A DNA stretch of 58,025 bases. It comes from Hydrogenophaga sp. (GTDB taxonomy: Bacteria; Pseudomonadota; Gammaproteobacteria; Burkholderiales; Burkholderiaceae_C). The notes under the pieces were generated by a model that made no database searches, was not told where the DNA came from, and saw only the letters and a program-made list of their open reading frames with translations. The translations under genes were made by a program, and so were the position numbers. The first letter of the stretch is position 1. Every line of letters starts with the position of its first letter. Location: the NCBI GenBank assembly GCA_021154985.1, contig JAJNQE010000052.1, forward strand, positions 1 to 58,025, written 5' to 3'. Below are positions 32,275 through 40,584 of the stretch, piece after piece.

Positions 32275-33144
32275 TCAGCGGCGGCCGGCGCGCAACATGG
32301 CGCGCATGTCGTCCACCGCGAGCGACGTGCTGGCAGCCAGCGGCAAGCGGGGCGCCGGCTTGAAAGCATGGCCGTAGATGATCTCGAAAGTCAGCGCCAG
32401 CCGACCGTCTGGCGAGCGCGGCAGCCCCGACTCGATGGCTGCGCACAACCCCCGATGCCAGTGGCGCGAGCGGCAGGCGCCGAAGCGGTCGTCGCTCAGG
32501 TTTCGGCCCAGGCCGCGCAGTTCGGCCAACAGCGCCGCAGCACTGCTGTACGACAAGGTGATGCGCTCCATGTCCATCACCGGCTCGGCGAAACCGGCGT
32601 GCACCAGCATGTCGCCCCAGTCGTGCATGTCGGTGAAAGGATGGGCCGGCAGCGGCCAGCGATGAGCCGAGTAAACCGCGCGCAACTCTTTCAGGCTGTC
32701 CGGCCCAAGGCAGGAAAACATGAGGAAGCCATCGGTCTCGATCTGCTGGTGCCAGCGCGCCAGCAGGGTTTGCGGCTGCGGCTCCATGTGCAGCGCCATG
32801 TTGGCCCAGAGCATGCGCACGCGGGTGTCGGCCGTGGCGGCCGCCGGACCGGCTGCGCGGCCCCACTGCAGCGGGTTCCAGGAGCGCGCAGTGTTCTCGC
32901 GCGTGGCGGCCAGCGCCTCGGGCAGGCGCCGCGCCATCACATGGCAGGCGGCCTCGGGCAGCATGCCGCGCAGTTTTCGGTGCACGTCCAGACCGCCCGA
33001 CACCGGCTCCCAGTGCAGCCAGCTGCTGGGCTGCTCGCGAAACCACGGCAGGCGGTCGGCCATGCGAGAGCCCACTTCTTCGTGCAACCAGGGGCTCGCG
33101 GCACACGCACGCTGCAGCCAGCGCTGCGCGGCCACGGGGTCCAT
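32275..33144 (-). CDS. BioC-like methyltransferase-fold protein lacking SAM motif I
   Basis: The 289-residue protein shows the C-terminal half of BioC-type methyltransferases: WANMALHMEPQPQTLLARWH, GFLMFSCLGPDSLKELRAVY, PFTDMHDWGDMLVHAGFAEP and VMDMERITLSYSSAAALLAE. The glycine-rich S-adenosylmethionine loop (V-L-D-x-G-x-G-x-G) that should lie in the first third is not visible; that region reads EPVSGGLDVHRKLRGMLPEA. It may be an inactive or rewired BioC relative involved in biotin precursor synthesis. ATG 33144 gives the N-terminus MDPVAAQRWLQRACA. It is divergent from comF. Confidence 0.7.
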   Translation of the reverse strand: MDPVAAQRWLQRACAASPWLHEEVGSRMADRLPWFREQPSSWLHWEPVSGGLDVHRKLRGMLPEAACHVMARRLPEALAATRENTARSWNPLQWGRAAGPAAATADTRVRMLWANMALHMEPQPQTLLARWHQQIETDGFLMFSCLGPDSLKELRAVYSAHRWPLPAHPFTDMHDWGDMLVHAGFAEPVMDMERITLSYSSAAALLAELRGLGRNLSDDRFGACRSRHWHRGLCAAIESGLPRSPDGRLALTFEIIYGHAFKPAPRLPLAASTSLAVDDMRAMLRAGRR

Positions 33145-33244
33145 TCCGGGCACGGGATTCTCGGGAGCGGCGGGCGTTTTCAAGCAGCGGTGGGGGCCAG
33201 GAGCCCGTGGGGTATCGGCGGGAGCGCGCCAGTATATTGGTCCG

Positions 33245-33970
33245 ATGCCCGATGTCCTGCACGCCTTGCTGGAGTCCCTGCCCGCCACCTGCCAGGTCTG
33301 CGCGGCGTGGCCCGCGCACCCGGTGTGCGAGGCCTGCGTCCAGCGCTTTGCGGCGCCCCGGTTGCGCTGCCGGGCCTGTGCCGCCGTGCTGCCGAGCGAC
33401 CTGGATCGCTGCGGCGCCTGCCAGACCTCGCCCGAGGCGCCGCCGCTGGCGCAATGCCTCGCAGCCGTGGACTACGCGTACCCGTGGGACGGCCTGATTG
33501 CCCGCTTCAAATTCCGCTCGGAACCCGGCTGGTCCGGCCCATTCGCACGGCTGATGCTGCAGGTGCCCCGCGCTCTGCCTTTGCTGCAAAGCTGCGAGCT
33601 GGTGGTGCCCGTGCCGCTGACGGCGCAGCGGCTGGGCGAGCGAGGCTACAACCAGGCCTGGGAGCTGATCAAGGCCATGCGGCGGCAAGCCACTGGCCTG
33701 CATGGACGCGCTCTCGCCACCGGGCTGGTGCGCCTGGGTGAAACACCCGACCAGCACAGCCTGGGCCGTGAAGCGCGACTGCGCAACCTGCGTGGCGTGT
33801 TTGCCGCCCATCCGCAGCACGTCTCACAGCTCGTGGGCCGACACGTGCTGCTGGTGGACGATGTCACCACCACCGGCGCCACGCTGCACACCGCTGCGCA
33901 ATCGCTCCTGCAAGCGGGTGCCGCTCGGGTCAGCGCACTGGTGTTCGCACGCACGGCGCCGAGCCGCTAA
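33245..33970 (+). CDS. ComF-family phosphoribosyltransferase-fold protein
   Basis: The 241-residue protein has N-terminal zinc-binding CxxC pairs (CQVC, CEAC, CRAC, CGAC) and a C-terminal PRTase fold with the PRPP loop VLLVDDVTTTGAT. QRLGERGYNQA is the second ComF motif. ComF/GntX proteins take part in natural DNA uptake or use of DNA as nutrient. It is followed after 11 bases by trmL. Confidence 0.92.
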   Translation: MPDVLHALLESLPATCQVCAAWPAHPVCEACVQRFAAPRLRCRACAAVLPSDLDRCGACQTSPEAPPLAQCLAAVDYAYPWDGLIARFKFRSEPGWSGPFARLMLQVPRALPLLQSCELVVPVPLTAQRLGERGYNQAWELIKAMRRQATGLHGRALATGLVRLGETPDQHSLGREARLRNLRGVFAAHPQHVSQLVGRHVLLVDDVTTTGATLHTAAQSLLQAGAARVSALVFARTAPSR

Positions 33971-33981
33971 GCTCGGCGCCC

Positions 33982-34455
33982 ATGTTCAACATCGTTCTCG
34001 TCAGCCCCGAAATCCCGCCCAACACGGGCAACGTGATCCGCCTGAGCGCCAACACGGGCTGCGCACTGCACCTGATCGAGCCGCTGGGCTTTTCCATGGA
34101 CGACAAACAACTGAGGCGCGCCGGGCTCGACTACCACGAGTACGCCCCGCTGCGCCGCCACGCCGACTGGGCCGCGTTCCTGCAAACCGAACAACCCGAT
34201 TCCGACCGCCTGTTTGCCTTCACCACGCGCGGCAGCCACAACGCTTTCACCACCGCGTTTCAGCCCGGCGACTGGCTGGTCTTCGGCGCAGAGACCAGCG
34301 GCCTGCCCGAAGCACTGCGCGAGTCCATTCCAACGGCCCAGCGCCTGCGACTGCCCATGCTCGCGGGCCAGCGCAGCCTGAACCTCTCCAACTCGGTGGC
34401 GGTGACGGTGTTCGAAGCCTGGCGCCAGCAGGGCTTTGCCGGGGCGGTTCCGTGA
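33982..34455 (+). CDS. trmL: tRNA (cytidine/uridine(34)-2'-O)-methyltransferase
   Basis: The 157-residue SPOUT enzyme methylates the wobble base of tRNA-Leu isoacceptors. Motifs: LVSPEIPPNTGNVIRLSANT (motif 1), FGAETSGLPEALRES (motif 2), and RLPMLAGQRSLNLSNSVAV (motif 3, trefoil knot). It is a full-length TrmL. A tRNA-Leu(CAA), one of the two natural TrmL substrates in E. coli, is encoded 15 kb away in this window. Confidence 0.95.
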   Translation: MFNIVLVSPEIPPNTGNVIRLSANTGCALHLIEPLGFSMDDKQLRRAGLDYHEYAPLRRHADWAAFLQTEQPDSDRLFAFTTRGSHNAFTTAFQPGDWLVFGAETSGLPEALRESIPTAQRLRLPMLAGQRSLNLSNSVAVTVFEAWRQQGFAGAVP

Positions 34456-34482
34456 AACAGATCACGCGCCAGCCCCACAAGG

Positions 34483-34514
34483 TGTGTCAACTTGTTCGAC
34501 ACAAGCCCGATAAT
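34483..34514 (+). promoter_or_regulatory. Palindrome plus -10-like element before the small conserved-length gene
   Basis: TGTGTC and GACACA (34483-34488, 34498-34503) form a 6-bp inverted repeat with 9 bases between, followed by GATAAT at 34509-34514. This looks like a promoter with an overlapping operator for the gene starting near 34597. No regulator can be named. Confidence 0.35.
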
Positions 34515-34596
34515 TTCTCATGCATCCCAGCATCCTGAATCCCGTCGCGATGGCCCAGATCAGCCCCCTGGCAACGCCGTTCGCCTGGAGCCCCGA

Positions 34597-34920
34597 TTGA
34601 TCACGTCGATTGCTCGTTGGCTGGGTGTGGGCGCCGCGCCCCGCAAACGCAGCGGGCACAAGGCCTCGCTCAAAGACCTCGCGGGTATCCGCAACCACTT
34701 GCTGCAGGCGATCGAAGATTGCCTGGACCAGCAAGCCCTGCGTCTGCGCAAGAAAATCGAGCTGGCCCGCACACCGCAGGAACTGTGGATGCTGCGCAAC
34801 GATGCGTTTCAGCTGATTTCTCAGCAGCACAACCAGTCGGTGGCGGCCGAGCGCATCAACGCACTGATCCAGATCTTTGAAGGCTGGCTCGAGCCCAAAC
34901 AGCTCGTTCGGATCAAATAA
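34597..34920 (+). CDS. Hypothetical helical protein (107 aa)
   Basis: The frame encodes a soluble, helical, basic protein (SLKDLAGIRNHLLQAIEDCL, RLRKKIELARTPQELWMLRN, AAERINALIQIFEGWLEP). TTG at 34597 is chosen because GGAG sits 6 bases upstream; the frame stays open to a TTG at 34492, but that part overlaps the promoter-like region and has weak coding character. I do not recognise a family. The 11-base gap to the convergent MaoC gene leaves little room for a separate terminator. Confidence 0.5.
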   Translation: MITSIARWLGVGAAPRKRSGHKASLKDLAGIRNHLLQAIEDCLDQQALRLRKKIELARTPQELWMLRNDAFQLISQQHNQSVAAERINALIQIFEGWLEPKQLVRIK

Positions 34921-34930
34921 CCCAGATGGT

Positions 34931-35386
34931 TCAGGGGTAGCGCCGGACCAGCGATTCGGCGAAGCACACCGGTTTGTCCGCGCCCTCGCGCTCCACCACC
35001 ACGCTCCAGGTCATCTGCTGACCACCGTGTTCGATGGCTTCGCAGGCCTGCAGCGTCAGGCGCGCGCGCACGCGACTGCCCACGGGCACGGGCGAGGTGA
35101 ATCGCACACGGTTCAGGCCGTAGTTCACACCCATGCTGGAGCCCTTGATGTCCAGCGCCGATTCAAAAAACACCGGCAACAGGGACAAGGTGAGGAAACC
35201 GTGCGCGATCGGCGCGCCGAACGGACCGGCCTTGGCACGCTCCACATCCACATGGATCCATTGGTGGTCACCGGTGGCCTCGGCAAAACGGTTGACCTGT
35301 TCCTGGGTGATGGTGACCCAGTCGCTCACGGCCACTTCCTGGCCCACGCAGGCGGCCACATCGGCCAGGGTTTCAAATGTTTTCAT
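34931..35386 (-). CDS. MaoC-family (R)-specific enoyl-CoA hydratase-like protein
   Basis: The 151-residue hot-dog protein carries the hydratase motif FAEATGDHQWIHVDVERAKA, with catalytic Asp (in T-G-D) and His (in I-H-V-D), then PFGAPIAHGFLTLSLLP and NYGLNRVRFTSPVPVGSRVR. Such enzymes hydrate enoyl-CoA, for example to feed polyhydroxyalkanoate synthesis. It starts at 35386 (MKTFETLADVAAC). Confidence 0.9.
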   Translation of the reverse strand: MKTFETLADVAACVGQEVAVSDWVTITQEQVNRFAEATGDHQWIHVDVERAKAGPFGAPIAHGFLTLSLLPVFFESALDIKGSSMGVNYGLNRVRFTSPVPVGSRVRARLTLQACEAIEHGGQQMTWSVVVEREGADKPVCFAESLVRRYP

Positions 35387-35447
35387 GCGACCCACTGTAC
35401 GGCTGGCGCGCGCCAACGCTTGTCGGCACCGTGACAGCGCCAGCGCC

Positions 35448-36065
35448 TCAGGCGTCCAGCCACCGGCAGATCGGCTGCCACTGCTGCAGATCCTTTTCCA
35501 CCCGTCCGGGCGCCACGTCGAACAGCGTGAGGCCACGCGCCGCGAGGTGGATGTAGTTCTGCGTGTCCCGCAACGTGCCGAGCACCGGGAGGCCCAGGCT
35601 GGCCACGAATTCGTTGAGTTTGTCGGCCGAGATGGTGCGCGGGTCCACCCGCATGCCGACGATGCCGACCTCCAGCTTGTCGGCGCGGCGGGTTTCGGCC
35701 AGCTCGTCGAGAAAGGCGCGGGTGGCGTAGATGTCGAAAATGCTGGGCTGCAACGGCACCAGCACCTTGTCGGCGATCTTGAGCACGTCCTTGAAGCGCC
35801 AACCGTGCAAGCCGGCGGGCGTGTCGAGCACGACGTGGGTGGTGTCCCTGGGCGGCCGGGCAATCAGGTCGTGCGACACGGCCCAGCTCTGGATCGGCCG
35901 CGCAGCCGGCGGGCGCAGCTTGAGCCACAGGGCCGACGACTGCTGGCGGTCGACATCGCCCAGCATCACCGCATGGCCCTGGCTGGCAAAGTAGCCGGCG
36001 ACGTTGGTCGACAGCGTGGATTTGCCCACGCCTCCTTTGGGATTGGCCACCACCACGATCGGCAT
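35448..36065 (-). CDS. Orphan ParA-family ATPase
   Basis: The 205-residue protein is a deviant-Walker ParA/MinD ATPase: PKGGVGKST (residues 9-17), the switch/Walker B parts GDVDRQQSS and HVVLDTPAG. No parB-like gene lies beside it, and the size is that of small chromosomal ParA-like ATPases that position protein clusters. Neighbouring genes are a hot-dog hydratase and a permease, giving no clue to cargo. Confidence 0.88.
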   Translation of the reverse strand: MPIVVVANPKGGVGKSTLSTNVAGYFASQGHAVMLGDVDRQQSSALWLKLRPPAARPIQSWAVSHDLIARPPRDTTHVVLDTPAGLHGWRFKDVLKIADKVLVPLQPSIFDIYATRAFLDELAETRRADKLEVGIVGMRVDPRTISADKLNEFVASLGLPVLGTLRDTQNYIHLAARGLTLFDVAPGRVEKDLQQWQPICRWLDA

Positions 36066-36137
36066 CTGGAGCTCCTTGGCTACATAACAGGCCGCGCGGC
36101 GGGCGCGCGGGCGAGGCTGGAACAGCGAGCGCCTATG

Positions 36138-36893
36138 TTATGCGAGCGCGTCCCAGACCAGTTTGCAGCCCGTGAGGAACATGCCGGTGTAAACCAGCCG
36201 GTAGAAGAGCTGCGGTTGGATGCGGTGCGCAATGCGCACCCCCACCCACACACCGATGGGGGCGAACGGCAGCAGCGCCAGCGAGGTCGTCATGTTGCGC
36301 GCGTCGAGCAGCCCCAGCCAGGCGTAGGGGATCCACTTGGCGAGGTTGATGAAGAAAAAGAAGAAGGCCAGCGTACCGGTGAACAGCAGCGGTGAGAGGC
36401 GCAGCGGGATCACGTAAGCGTTCAACGGTGGCCCACCCGCGTGCGCGATGAAGCTGGTGAAACCCGAGGTGACGCTGAGCAAGGCGCCCACCCATTTCGG
36501 CGGCGGTGCGCTGTCGGGCTTGGGCGGGAACACCAGGCGCTGCGCCAGAAACAGCAGCGTGAACACGCCCACGATGCCGGCCACCCAGCGCGCGTCCAGC
36601 AGCTTGAAGAGCAGCGCCCCGACCACAATGCCCGCCAGGCCAAAGGGCAAGAGAAACATCAACAGCCGCCGGTCCACGTTCTTGCGAAACGCCGCCATGC
36701 CCAGCAGGTCCATGAGCAGCAGCACCGGCATCAGGATGGCTGCGGCCTGCGGCACCGTGACCGCCAGCGCCATCATGGGTACGGCCAGCGAACCAAAGCC
36801 GGCGCCAAAGCCACTCTTGCTCACGCCCAGCAAGAGCACGGCGGGAATGGCCACGGCGTAGAAGAACGGGTCGGTGATGAGGGTCAGGGCCAC
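36138..36893 (-). CDS. TauE/SafE-family anion permease
   Basis: The roughly 251-residue membrane protein has about eight helices, with FFYAVAIPAVLLLGVSKSGF followed by GAG and a TSGFTSFIAHAGGPPLNAY motif central to TauE/SafE (sulfite or organosulfonate export family). GTG 36893 (VALTLITDPFFYAV) is preferred over GTG 36947, because a strong terminator hairpin for the upstream operon lies between the two. Neither start has a good ribosome site. Confidence 0.85.
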   Translation of the reverse strand: MALTLITDPFFYAVAIPAVLLLGVSKSGFGAGFGSLAVPMMALAVTVPQAAAILMPVLLLMDLLGMAAFRKNVDRRLLMFLLPFGLAGIVVGALLFKLLDARWVAGIVGVFTLLFLAQRLVFPPKPDSAPPPKWVGALLSVTSGFTSFIAHAGGPPLNAYVIPLRLSPLLFTGTLAFFFFFINLAKWIPYAWLGLLDARNMTTSLALLPFAPIGVWVGVRIAHRIQPQLFYRLVYTGMFLTGCKLVWDALA

Positions 36894-36902
36894 GGGCAGC
36901 AG

Positions 36903-36935
36903 ACAAAAGAAGAGCCCGCTGCACGGAGCGGGCTC
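36903..36935 (-). terminator. Terminator of the hydroxyquinol/TRAP operon
   Basis: GAGCCCGCT and AGCGGGCTC pair over 9 bp around a 6-base loop; on the minus strand the stem is followed by TTCTTTTGTCT. It stands 30 bases after the Dabb gene, the last of a six-gene operon, and sets the lower limit for the start of the TauE gene. Confidence 0.75.
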
Positions 36936-36965
36936 GTTGAGTTGCACGGATTATCGGCCGGCGAC

Positions 36966-37265
36966 TCAGGCCGCGTAGTCCACCTGGTGACGCGCCACGC
37001 GCAGGCCCTCCAGCTCCTGGCGAACGCGCAGGTGCTCGGGGTGCGACGCGTACGCGTCCAGCGCGGCCTGATCTTCGAACTCCGAGTACAGCACCACGTC
37101 GCAGGCGTAGTCGACACCGCTGCGGTCCACCCCGATCTCCAGGTGCAGCAAGCCGGGGATCTTGCCGCGCAGGGCTTCGAACGCCGTCTTGACGCGCGCG
37201 ATCGACAACACCCGCTCGCCGTCAGACGGCCCACGGATGTTCCACATCACGATGTGTTTGACCAT
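36966..37265 (-). CDS. Dabb-family (stress-responsive A/B barrel) protein
   Basis: The 99-residue ferredoxin-like protein matches the Dabb domain: MVKHIVMWNIRGPSDGERVL, IPGLLHLEIGVD, DVVLYSEFEDQAALDAYASH and RHQVDYAA. Members act as dimeric barrels; the plant olivetolic acid cyclase, which works on a resorcinol-type substrate, is one. As the last gene of the hydroxyquinol dioxygenase/TRAP operon, it may act on a ring-derived intermediate. That function is an inference. Confidence 0.85.
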   Translation of the reverse strand: MVKHIVMWNIRGPSDGERVLSIARVKTAFEALRGKIPGLLHLEIGVDRSGVDYACDVVLYSEFEDQAALDAYASHPEHLRVRQELEGLRVARHQVDYAA

Positions 37266-37269
37266 GGTG

Positions 37270-37575
37270 TCAGGCAACAGGTGGGAAGCCGGCCTTCTGG
37301 GGCCAGAGGTTCACGAACGCGTGCACCGACACGCTGCCGTACAGCCCCGCCTTGGTGAACGGCTCCTCGGCCAACCACGCATGGGCTGCGTCGCGCGAGG
37401 GGAAGTCGATCACCAGCAGGCTGCCCAGCATGGTGCTGCCGTCGTCGTGCACGAACGGGCCGGCGAACGCGATGCGCTCGGCCACAGCCGCCAGATACGC
37501 CTTGTGGGTCGGGCGCATGGCCGTGCGCAGCGCGCTTGAGTCGGGCTTGTCGATGAGGATGAAGGTGAACAGCAT
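37270..37575 (-). CDS. YciI-family protein
   Basis: The 101-residue protein fits the YciI alpha-beta barrel (MLFTFILIDKPDSSALR, RPTHKAYLAAVAER, GPFVHDDGSTMLGSLLVIDF, EEPFTKAGLYGSVSVHAFVN). The conserved His and Asp of YciI (RPTHKAYL, FVHDDGS) are kept. Family members occur as small isomerase or lyase-like enzymes, for example in chlorinated-aromatics pathways. It sits 4 bases from the Dabb gene and 10 from the TRAP permease in the same operon. Confidence 0.85.
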   Translation of the reverse strand: MLFTFILIDKPDSSALRTAMRPTHKAYLAAVAERIAFAGPFVHDDGSTMLGSLLVIDFPSRDAAHAWLAEEPFTKAGLYGSVSVHAFVNLWPQKAGFPPVA

Positions 37576-37585
37576 CGGGAAAGTC

Positions 37586-38905
37586 TCAGAGGTAAGCCAG
37601 CCAGGTCGACAGACTGGGGAATGCGGCCAGGATGAACAGCATGACGAGCATCATGAGCACGAAGGGGAAGGTGCCGGCAAAGATGTCGCGCACGGAGATG
37701 CGTGGGTCGTTCAGCGCCGATTTCACGGTGTAGACCGACACACCGAAGGGCGGCGTGAGCAGGCCGATCTCCACCGCGACCACGGTGATCACACCGAACC
37801 ACACCACGTCCATGCCGAAGGCGCGCGCGATCGGCAGCACGATGGGCAACATGATCAGCATGATGGACACCGAATCGATGATGCAGCCCAGCGCGATCAC
37901 GATCAGCACGTACATGAACAGAAAGCCCCACGGGCCCAGGCCCATGTGGGTGATGCCTTCGGTCACGGCCGAGGGCATGCCGGTGAGCGCCAGCATGCGG
38001 CTGTAGAGCATGGCCGCGATGATGAGGAAGAGCACCGACACCGACACAAACCCGGTTTCCACCAGCACCTGCCACAGCTTGCGCCAGGTGAGGCGGCCGC
38101 GCACCAGCGCAATCGTGAGCGCGCCCGCAGCACCCACGGCGCCCGCTTCGGTGGGTGTGAAGAAGCCCGCGTACAAACCACCCAGCACCAGCGTGATGAG
38201 CAACAGGATGGGCACGAATTTCTTCGCCGCCGACAGCGGCGTTTCCTCAATGCCCGCACCCGAGCCCGCCAACGCCTCGGGCGTGCCCACCTTGTGCGGC
38301 ACCAGCCAGGCCATGCCCACGATCAACACGCAAAAGCCCAGCGCGAGCAAAGCGCCAGGAATGATGCCGGCGATGAACATGCGGCCGATCGATTCTTCGG
38401 CCAGCACGCCGTAGATGATCATGAGCAGGCTGGGCGGGATGAGCATGCCCAGCACCGAGGAACCCGCCACCACGCCCACCGAGAAACGCGGTGTGTAGCC
38501 GTGGCGGATCATCTCGGGCACCGCCACTTTGGTGAACACCGAGGCCGACGCAATGGAAATGCCGGTGATGGCGGCGAACACCGCATTGGCCGCCACCGTG
38601 GCCAGGCCCAGGCCACCGCGGATGCGCCGCATCAGCCACTGGAACACGTCAAACGTGTCGCGCCCCACCCCCGACACACTCACCAGCATACCCATGAGCA
38701 CGAAGAGCGGAATGACGCCGAACAGATAGTCGCGGATCGCGTCGTTGGCCGAGGCGGCCACAAAACGCGCCGCCACCTCCGGGCTCTTGATGAGCCACAC
38801 GCTCACGAACGAGGTGGCGATCAACGCGATGCCGATGTGCATGCCGAAATAAATGCCGGCCAGCATGCAGACGATGGCGGCGATGCCGATGTGCAGTTCG
38901 GTCAT
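37586..38905 (-). CDS. TRAP transporter large permease (DctM)
   Basis: The 439-residue protein has some 12 helices and the DctM signature regions: FAAITGISIASASVFTKVAV, PEMIRHGYTPRFSVGVVAGS, LGMLIPPSLLMIIYGVLAEE and TPPFGVSVYTVKSA. It is the Na+-coupled membrane engine of a tripartite carboxylate carrier. Its start overlaps the end of the small permease gene (ATGA). The operon context makes an aromatic or hydroxy-acid substrate likely. Confidence 0.93.
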   Translation of the reverse strand: MTELHIGIAAIVCMLAGIYFGMHIGIALIATSFVSVWLIKSPEVAARFVAASANDAIRDYLFGVIPLFVLMGMLVSVSGVGRDTFDVFQWLMRRIRGGLGLATVAANAVFAAITGISIASASVFTKVAVPEMIRHGYTPRFSVGVVAGSSVLGMLIPPSLLMIIYGVLAEESIGRMFIAGIIPGALLALGFCVLIVGMAWLVPHKVGTPEALAGSGAGIEETPLSAAKKFVPILLLITLVLGGLYAGFFTPTEAGAVGAAGALTIALVRGRLTWRKLWQVLVETGFVSVSVLFLIIAAMLYSRMLALTGMPSAVTEGITHMGLGPWGFLFMYVLIVIALGCIIDSVSIMLIMLPIVLPIARAFGMDVVWFGVITVVAVEIGLLTPPFGVSVYTVKSALNDPRISVRDIFAGTFPFVLMMLVMLFILAAFPSLSTWLAYL

Positions 38906-39456
38906 GCGTGCGCTCCGGCTTCGCGCCAGTCTTGTACCGCCAGCAAGGCGTATTGGATGGCGGCCAGGGCCGCACCGCCCAACACCACCAGCCGCATAGG
39001 CCAGGTGGGGAAGGTGAAGATGCCTTCAATGCCCAGGAACTCATCGTTGCCCCAGGCGCGGCTGAGCAGCGGCCAGGTGGCGTAGGCAATGACGGCGCAG
39101 GCAAAGATGCCCACCACAGAGAACACCGCCCGCAGCCGCTTGCCGGCGCGCGGGCGTTTGAGAATGTAGGGATCGATGAACAGGTCGGCCCGGCTCATGC
39201 GGCCGTGGCGCAGCGTGGCCGGCAACTGCAGGAACACGATCACCACGATGGACGTGGCCACCAGCTCTGCCACCCCGTCGATGGGGTGGTTGAGCAGGTT
39301 GCGCATCAACACATCGATCACCATCAGCACCATCACCAGCCCGATGACCACCGAGCCGAAAGCGTTCAGCCCGTCGATCAGGCGCCCGAATGCGCTGGTG
39401 GGCGCGCCCGATGGCGGCGGCCCGCCTTCCAGGTCGGTGTTGGCTTCGTAGCTCAT
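38902..39456 (-). CDS. TRAP transporter small permease (DctQ)
   Basis: The 184-residue protein has four helices and the DctQ features VVIGLVMVLMVIDVLMRNLL and GRMSRADLFIDPYI. It partners DctM at the membrane. ATG 39456 (MSYEANTDLEGGPPP) follows the DctP stop after one base, so the three transporter genes form one unit. Confidence 0.9.
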   Translation of the reverse strand: MSYEANTDLEGGPPPSGAPTSAFGRLIDGLNAFGSVVIGLVMVLMVIDVLMRNLLNHPIDGVAELVATSIVVIVFLQLPATLRHGRMSRADLFIDPYILKRPRAGKRLRAVFSVVGIFACAVIAYATWPLLSRAWGNDEFLGIEGIFTFPTWPMRLVVLGGAALAAIQYALLAVQDWREAGAHA

Positions 39457-39457
39457 G

Positions 39458-40549
39458 TCAGAGCTCTTTGTCCCAGTCGCGGGCGGGTTTGACACCGCGC
39501 TTGCGCAGCGCATCCATGTAGGTCTTCACGATCTCTTTGGCCGGTCCCTTGGACGCGTTGGTCTTGGCCCATTCGGCGGCCAGGTTGGGCATGGTCTTGA
39601 CCCACTTGTCGCGCTCGCCCGAACTCATGTTGGTGATGCGCACCGACGGCGTCTGCTTCGCGCCGTTGGTCTCCATGGTCTTGAGCGCGGTCTCGTAGCG
39701 CTGCATCAGCGTGGCGCCCAAGGCCTTCGAATACTCCTTGCCCACGTCTTTCACGATCTGCTGCACCTCGGGCGGCAGGCCGGCGAAGCTGTCCTTGTTC
39801 ATGGCCATGCCGCCGATGTAGAGCGCGCCGATGTTCACCGTGGTGATGTAGGGCGCCACCTCGTAGATCTTGTTGGGCAGGATGCCGGTGGCGATCGAGA
39901 TCGTGCCCTCGCTCACGCCGGTCTGGATGTCGGTGTAGTAGCTGGTGAGGGAGCCGTCCACCGGCACCGCGCCCGAGCCCTTGAGCCACAGGCCGATGCT
40001 GCCCGGCGCGCTGATCTTGCGGCCCTTGAGATCGGCGTAGGTGGCGATCGGGTTTTTGGTGAACAGGTGGTAGGTGTCCACGCCGGTGGCACCCAGGAAC
40101 ACCATGTTGTTCTTGTCCCATTCCTTCTGCAGGGCGGGCACCTTCTCGTTCATCTCGTTGGCCACGTCCAGGATGATGCGCACGTCGTCGGTGGTGAACG
40201 GCGTCACGGTGCCGAACTGCGACAGCGGCATCTTGGCGGCCTCCAGGTTGTGGAATACCCAGCCGATGTCGGTGATACCCTGCTCCACGCTGGTGAGCGT
40301 GGCGTTCATCTTGTAGAGCTGACCACCGTAGGCCTCGCGCCAGTCGATCTTGTAGCCCTTGTTGAGCGCGGCCACGCGCTTGTTGACCTCGGGCACGAAC
40401 AGCGAGCTCATCAATCCCACCCACGGCAGCGTGGTCGGGTGGCTCGACGCGATGGTGAGCTTGAAGGTCTGCTGCGCGTGGGCACTGCCCAGGCCGGCAG
40501 CGGTGAGGGCGGCCACCAGCGTGGTGGTGAGGAAGGCGCGTTTCATCAT
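39458..40549 (-). CDS. TRAP transporter periplasmic binding protein (DctP)
   Basis: The 363-residue exported protein has a signal peptide (MMKRAFLTTTLVAALTAAGL, cut near AHA) and DctP features: FKLTIASSHPTTLP, GIKMK-like positions in DLKGRKISAPGS, and a GTISIATGILPNKIYEVAPY region. A strong AGGAG lies 8 bases before ATG 40549. The gene follows the hydroxyquinol dioxygenase by 35 bases, so transport and ring cleavage are co-expressed. Confidence 0.93.
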   Translation of the reverse strand: MMKRAFLTTTLVAALTAAGLGSAHAQQTFKLTIASSHPTTLPWVGLMSSLFVPEVNKRVAALNKGYKIDWREAYGGQLYKMNATLTSVEQGITDIGWVFHNLEAAKMPLSQFGTVTPFTTDDVRIILDVANEMNEKVPALQKEWDKNNMVFLGATGVDTYHLFTKNPIATYADLKGRKISAPGSIGLWLKGSGAVPVDGSLTSYYTDIQTGVSEGTISIATGILPNKIYEVAPYITTVNIGALYIGGMAMNKDSFAGLPPEVQQIVKDVGKEYSKALGATLMQRYETALKTMETNGAKQTPSVRITNMSSGERDKWVKTMPNLAAEWAKTNASKGPAKEIVKTYMDALRKRGVKPARDWDKEL

Positions 40550-40584
40550 GGTCTTGTCTCCTTGTTGTGAAGCGGTGGCAAACA

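Noticed and set aside
36894..36947. N-terminal extension of the TauE/SafE gene (GTG 36947)
   Set aside because: The extra codons consist of a terminator stem-loop belonging to the upstream operon and do not resemble the family N-terminus.
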